Assembly: GCA_041940305.1 (NCBI GenBank)
Contig: JBGTSJ010000050.1
Span: 1-8,072, forward strand
Direction: 5' to 3'
DNA length: 8,072 nucleotides
Origin: JBGTSJ01 sp041940305
GTDB taxonomy: Bacteria > Planctomycetota > Planctomycetia > Planctomycetales > Planctomycetaceae
Within the stretch, counting starts at the first letter, position 1, and each line of letters begins with the position of its first letter. Of this stretch, positions 5,568-8,072 are shown one piece after another. A model generated the notes under the pieces. That model had not been told where the DNA came from. It saw only the letters and a list, made by a program, of their open reading frames with translations, and ran no database searches. The translations under genes and the position numbers were made by a program.

Positions 5568-6698
5568 ATGACTGCCCTGGACTACGCCCGCGACCTGATC
5601 TCGTTCGACTCCGTCAGCGTCCTGCCGAACCTCGCGGTCACCGACTATGTCCAGGACACGCTTCAGCGGCTCGGGTTCGAAACCGAACGACTCGAGTACA
5701 ACGACCCGTACGGCGTCCGCAAGGCGAGCGTCGTCGGCAAAAAGGGGACCGGCGTCGGCGGCATGGCCTACTTCGGACACACCGACGTCGTCCCGGCCGA
5801 CAACTGGAAGTTCACCGAGCACGGCCCGTTTCAGCCGACCGTCGTTGAAGACAAGCTCTACGGCCGCGGCAGCTGCGACATGAAAGGCTCCGTCGCCTGC
5901 GCCCTCGCTGCCGCCGAGCGGTTCGACGCCAAAGACCTCAAGCAGCCCCTCTACATCACCTGCACCGCCGATGAGGAAGTCGGGTACCTCGGCGCCGAGC
6001 AGGTTGCCCGCGAGTCGAAGCTGTTCCGCGAGATGGTCGAGCACAACACCCGCGGCATCATCGGTGAGCCGACGAGTTTAGAGGTGGTGTACGCTCACAA
6101 GGGGGGCTGTGGACTCGTCGCCACCTCCCGCGGCCGCGCGGGGCATTCCAGTTCGCGGCTCGGGATCAACGCCAACCTCGCCATGATCCCCTATCTCGTC
6201 GAGATGAAGGCCATCTACGATGAGACCGAATCTGACCCGAAGTGGCACAACGCCGAGTTCGACCCTCCCACCCTCCGCCTGAACCTCGGCATCAACGACC
6301 ACACCCGCGCCGTCAACATCACGCCCCCCCAGTCGGTCTGCACGGCCTACTTTCGGCCGATGCCCGGCACCGATGTGGACGCCCTCATCAGCCGCGCCCG
6401 AGCCAAGGCGGAGGAATGCGGCATCGACTTCCACGTCCGCCTCAACACCGGCCCCCTGTACATGGATCCGCAGTCGCCGTTCGTCCAGGAGTGCGTGGAG
6501 ATTGCCGGTCGCACGAAGCCGATCACCGTCTCGTATGGCACCGACGGTGCAATGCTGGGAGACCTGAAGAACCTGCTCGTCTGCGGCCCCGGTGACGTCG
6601 CACAGGCGCATACGCACGACGAATGGATCACCCTCGATCAGCTCGAGCGCGGCGCGGAGCTCTATGTCCGCATGATTCGCCGCTGGTGCACTGCCTGA
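5568..6698 (+). CDS. M20-family metallopeptidase, ArgE/DapE-like deacylase, 376 aa
   Basis: M20 enzymes use one or two zinc ions to hydrolyse an amide bond in N-acylated amino acids or small peptides. The metal and catalytic residues are all in place: His71 and Asp73 in GHTDVVP, bridging Asp104 in GRGSCDMKG, general base Glu136 and ligand Glu137 in TADEEVG, Glu167 in GEPT, and His348 in the C-terminal QAHTHDEW. The dimerisation (lid) domain occupies about 175-285 and carries the typical GRAGHSS motif with His193. Length is typical of ArgE (N-acetylornithine deacetylase), DapE (succinyl-diaminopimelate desuccinylase) and generic carboxypeptidases. The sequence fits ArgE-like best, but no arginine or lysine biosynthesis gene is nearby, so the substrate is left open. 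It starts 11 nt after the NYN gene, with a purine-rich GAGAGAG upstream, and ends 3 nt before the next gene. Confidence 0.92.
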   Translation: MTALDYARDLISFDSVSVLPNLAVTDYVQDTLQRLGFETERLEYNDPYGVRKASVVGKKGTGVGGMAYFGHTDVVPADNWKFTEHGPFQPTVVEDKLYGRGSCDMKGSVACALAAAERFDAKDLKQPLYITCTADEEVGYLGAEQVARESKLFREMVEHNTRGIIGEPTSLEVVYAHKGGCGLVATSRGRAGHSSSRLGINANLAMIPYLVEMKAIYDETESDPKWHNAEFDPPTLRLNLGINDHTRAVNITPPQSVCTAYFRPMPGTDVDALISRARAKAEECGIDFHVRLNTGPLYMDPQSPFVQECVEIAGRTKPITVSYGTDGAMLGDLKNLLVCGPGDVAQAHTHDEWITLDQLERGAELYVRMIRRWCTA

Positions 6699-6701
6699 CT
6701 A

Positions 6702-7622
6702 ATGGCCATCGTTGAGTTGAGCGGTCGCGTCGAGGACGAGCAGCCAGGCCGCATCGATCAGTTCGTCTGCCGGCTGACCGGCCGTTCCCGCTCCGACGTC
6801 CGCGGCCTCTTCCACCACGGCTGCGTCCAGCTCAACGGCGTCCCCTGCGATTCCCCCGGCCATGAGCTGCGGCCCGGCGACGTCATCCACGTCCGCCACG
6901 ATCCCCACACCCGCTACCGCCAACCGCCGCGCAGCCGGTCTTCATCCGCCTTTCGTATCGTCTTCGAAGACGACGTGCTGATCGTCGTCGACAAGCCCGC
7001 CGGCATCCTCACCGTCCCCACCGATCGCGGCGAGCGGCACACCTTGCAATCCGCCGTCGATCAGCACGTGCGCCGCGTCCGCCGCGGCGCGCATGCCGAA
7101 GTGGTCCACCGCCTCGACCGCGAAACGTCCGGCCTGCTCGTCTTCGCCAAGGACTCCCGCACCGCCCGCGCCCTCCGGGACCAGTTCCGCATCCGCAAGG
7201 CCGAACGGGAGTACATCGCGATCGTCGCGGGAGTCCTCGCCGCAACCCAGGGCACATTCGAGACCCGGCTCGCCACGACGAAGAGCCTGCAGCGCTATTC
7301 GGTAAGCAGAAGCGATCAGGGCGAACTCGCCATCACCCACTACACCGTGGAAACGGCGCTCAACGACGTGACGCTCGTCCGCGCCCGGCTGGAAACCGGC
7401 CGCCGCAACCAGATCCGCGTCCACTTCGCCGAAGCCGGCCACCCGATCCTCGGTGACGAACGATACGAACCCGAACTCGCCCGTCACCCCGCCTGGCCCC
7501 ACCCCCGCCTCGCCCTCCACGCCGCCACGCTCGGCTTCGAGCACCCACGGACGAGCGCCTCGCTGCGGTTCTCATCCCCGATGCCGAGGGAATTTGAGAA
7601 TCTCATCCGCGGAATTCGATAA
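6702..7622 (+). CDS. RluA/RluD-family 23S rRNA-type pseudouridine synthase, 306 aa
   Basis: Isomerises uridine to pseudouridine in structured RNA, most often 23S rRNA. An N-terminal S4 RNA-binding domain covers about 16-65 (GRIDQFVCRLTGRSR..., ending LRPGDVIHV). A basic linker (~70-82) leads to the catalytic domain, which begins at IVFEDDVLIVVDKPAG (86-101). The catalytic aspartate is Asp139 in HRLDRETSGLLVFAKD (136-151). Later family motifs are TGRRNQIRVHF at 232-242 and GHPILGD at 246-252. Having an S4 domain makes it closer to RluD/RluC than to short RluA, but the modified site cannot be read from sequence. The ATG lies 3 nt after the stop of the peptidase gene with no ribosome-binding site, which suggests translational coupling and one operon with the NYN nuclease gene. 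It runs convergently into clpB. Confidence 0.95.
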   Translation: MAIVELSGRVEDEQPGRIDQFVCRLTGRSRSDVRGLFHHGCVQLNGVPCDSPGHELRPGDVIHVRHDPHTRYRQPPRSRSSSAFRIVFEDDVLIVVDKPAGILTVPTDRGERHTLQSAVDQHVRRVRRGAHAEVVHRLDRETSGLLVFAKDSRTARALRDQFRIRKAEREYIAIVAGVLAATQGTFETRLATTKSLQRYSVSRSDQGELAITHYTVETALNDVTLVRARLETGRRNQIRVHFAEAGHPILGDERYEPELARHPAWPHPRLALHAATLGFEHPRTSASLRFSSPMPREFENLIRGIR

Positions 7623-7648
7623 CCGGTGAGGCGGAGAATACAACTCGC

Positions 7649-8072
7649 TTACCCCCGTGCGAACGTGAATTCTCCGTTCTGCTCGTCGACGTGGATCGTG
7701 CTCCCCTCCTCGAATTCTCCGCCGAGGATGGCGTTGGCGAGTTCGTTCTGCAGGCGCTGCTGGATCACGCGCTTCAGCGGGCGGGCGCCGTACTGCGGGT
7801 CGTACCCTTCGTTCGCCAACAGAGTCCGCGCGTTGTCGCTGATCTCCAGTTCAAAGCCGTGCTCCGCCATCTGCCGAGCAACGCGGTCCAGCTGCAGGTC
7901 CACAATCTTGCGGATCTCGTTCCGCCCCAGCGGGTGGAACACGATCACCTCGTCGATGCGGTTCAGGAACTCCGGCCGGAAGTTGCGGCGCAGAGCCTCC
8001 ATGCACCGTTCCTCGATCTGGTCCTCCTCGTCCGTGCCGGCCAGCGATACGATCGCTTCGCTCCCCAGGTTC
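7649..8072 (-). CDS. clpB: ClpB ATP-dependent disaggregase, C-terminal 140 residues, cut by right window edge
   Basis: ClpB is a hexameric AAA+ chaperone that works with DnaK to extract proteins from aggregates. Only the end of the second ATPase domain (D2) is present. The reading frame enters at the NLGS of the conserved TSNLGS segment, continues through FRPEFLNRIDEVIVFHPL (arginine-finger region), and reaches the D2 small domain with the sensor-2 motif in YDPQYGARPLKRVIQ. It ends after a short acidic tail with a TAA at 7651-7649. There is no internal stop or frameshift. A Met codon at 8002 is internal to D2 and is not the start. ClpB is favoured over ClpC or ClpA by the RRNFRPEFLNRIDE and QRLQNELANAILGG pattern and by the short tail. 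The convergent pseudouridine synthase gene ends 26 bp away, with no terminator hairpin visible between them. Confidence 0.93.
   Translation of the reverse strand, partial: NLGSEAIVSLAGTDEEDQIEERCMEALRRNFRPEFLNRIDEVIVFHPLGRNEIRKIVDLQLDRVARQMAEHGFELEISDNARTLLANEGYDPQYGARPLKRVIQQRLQNELANAILGGEFEEGSTIHVDEQNGEFTFARG

Noticed and set aside
7623..7648. Possible bidirectional terminator between the convergent pseudouridine synthase and clpB genes
   Set aside because: The 26-bp gap has no stable inverted repeat and no T- or A-run.

Overview
This is a GC-rich stretch of bacterial chromosome, most likely from a planctomycete (order Planctomycetales or close). That placement is an inference. It rests on the secreted DUF1080 protein (a family greatly expanded in Planctomycetes), the GC-rich codon use, the weak or absent Shine-Dalgarno sites, and secreted proteins with no recognisable relatives. 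I see no phage, transposase, integrase, CRISPR array, tRNA or rRNA.

Layout, left to right. (1) The N-terminal half of ahcY (S-adenosylhomocysteinase) lies on the minus strand and is cut by the left edge. (2) A 280-bp divergent gap follows, unusually rich in perfect inverted repeats. (3) On the plus strand come a small secreted protein of unknown function, a 95-bp spacer with four ATCCGC units, and metF (methylenetetrahydrofolate reductase). (4) Next is an unrecognised four-helix membrane protein whose strand composition differs sharply from its neighbours. (5) Then a secreted DUF1080 protein. (6) After a 215-bp gap comes a tight three-gene cluster: a NYN-domain nuclease with a C-terminal OST-HTH/LOTUS domain, an M20 metallopeptidase, and an RluA/RluD-type pseudouridine synthase. 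The spacings are 11 and 3 nt, so this is very probably one operon. (7) Convergent to it, on the minus strand and cut by the right edge, is the C-terminus of the ClpB disaggregase.

Functionally, ahcY and metF both serve the methionine/SAM cycle: one clears S-adenosylhomocysteine and the other supplies methyl-THF for homocysteine remethylation. They flank the inverted-repeat-rich gap. The NYN/LOTUS nuclease and the pseudouridine synthase both point to RNA metabolism, and the peptidase between them has no obvious link. Most of the window is ordinary housekeeping sequence. The items most worth following are the bacterial NYN-LOTUS protein and its operon, the structured ahcY leader, and the compositionally odd membrane-protein gene.
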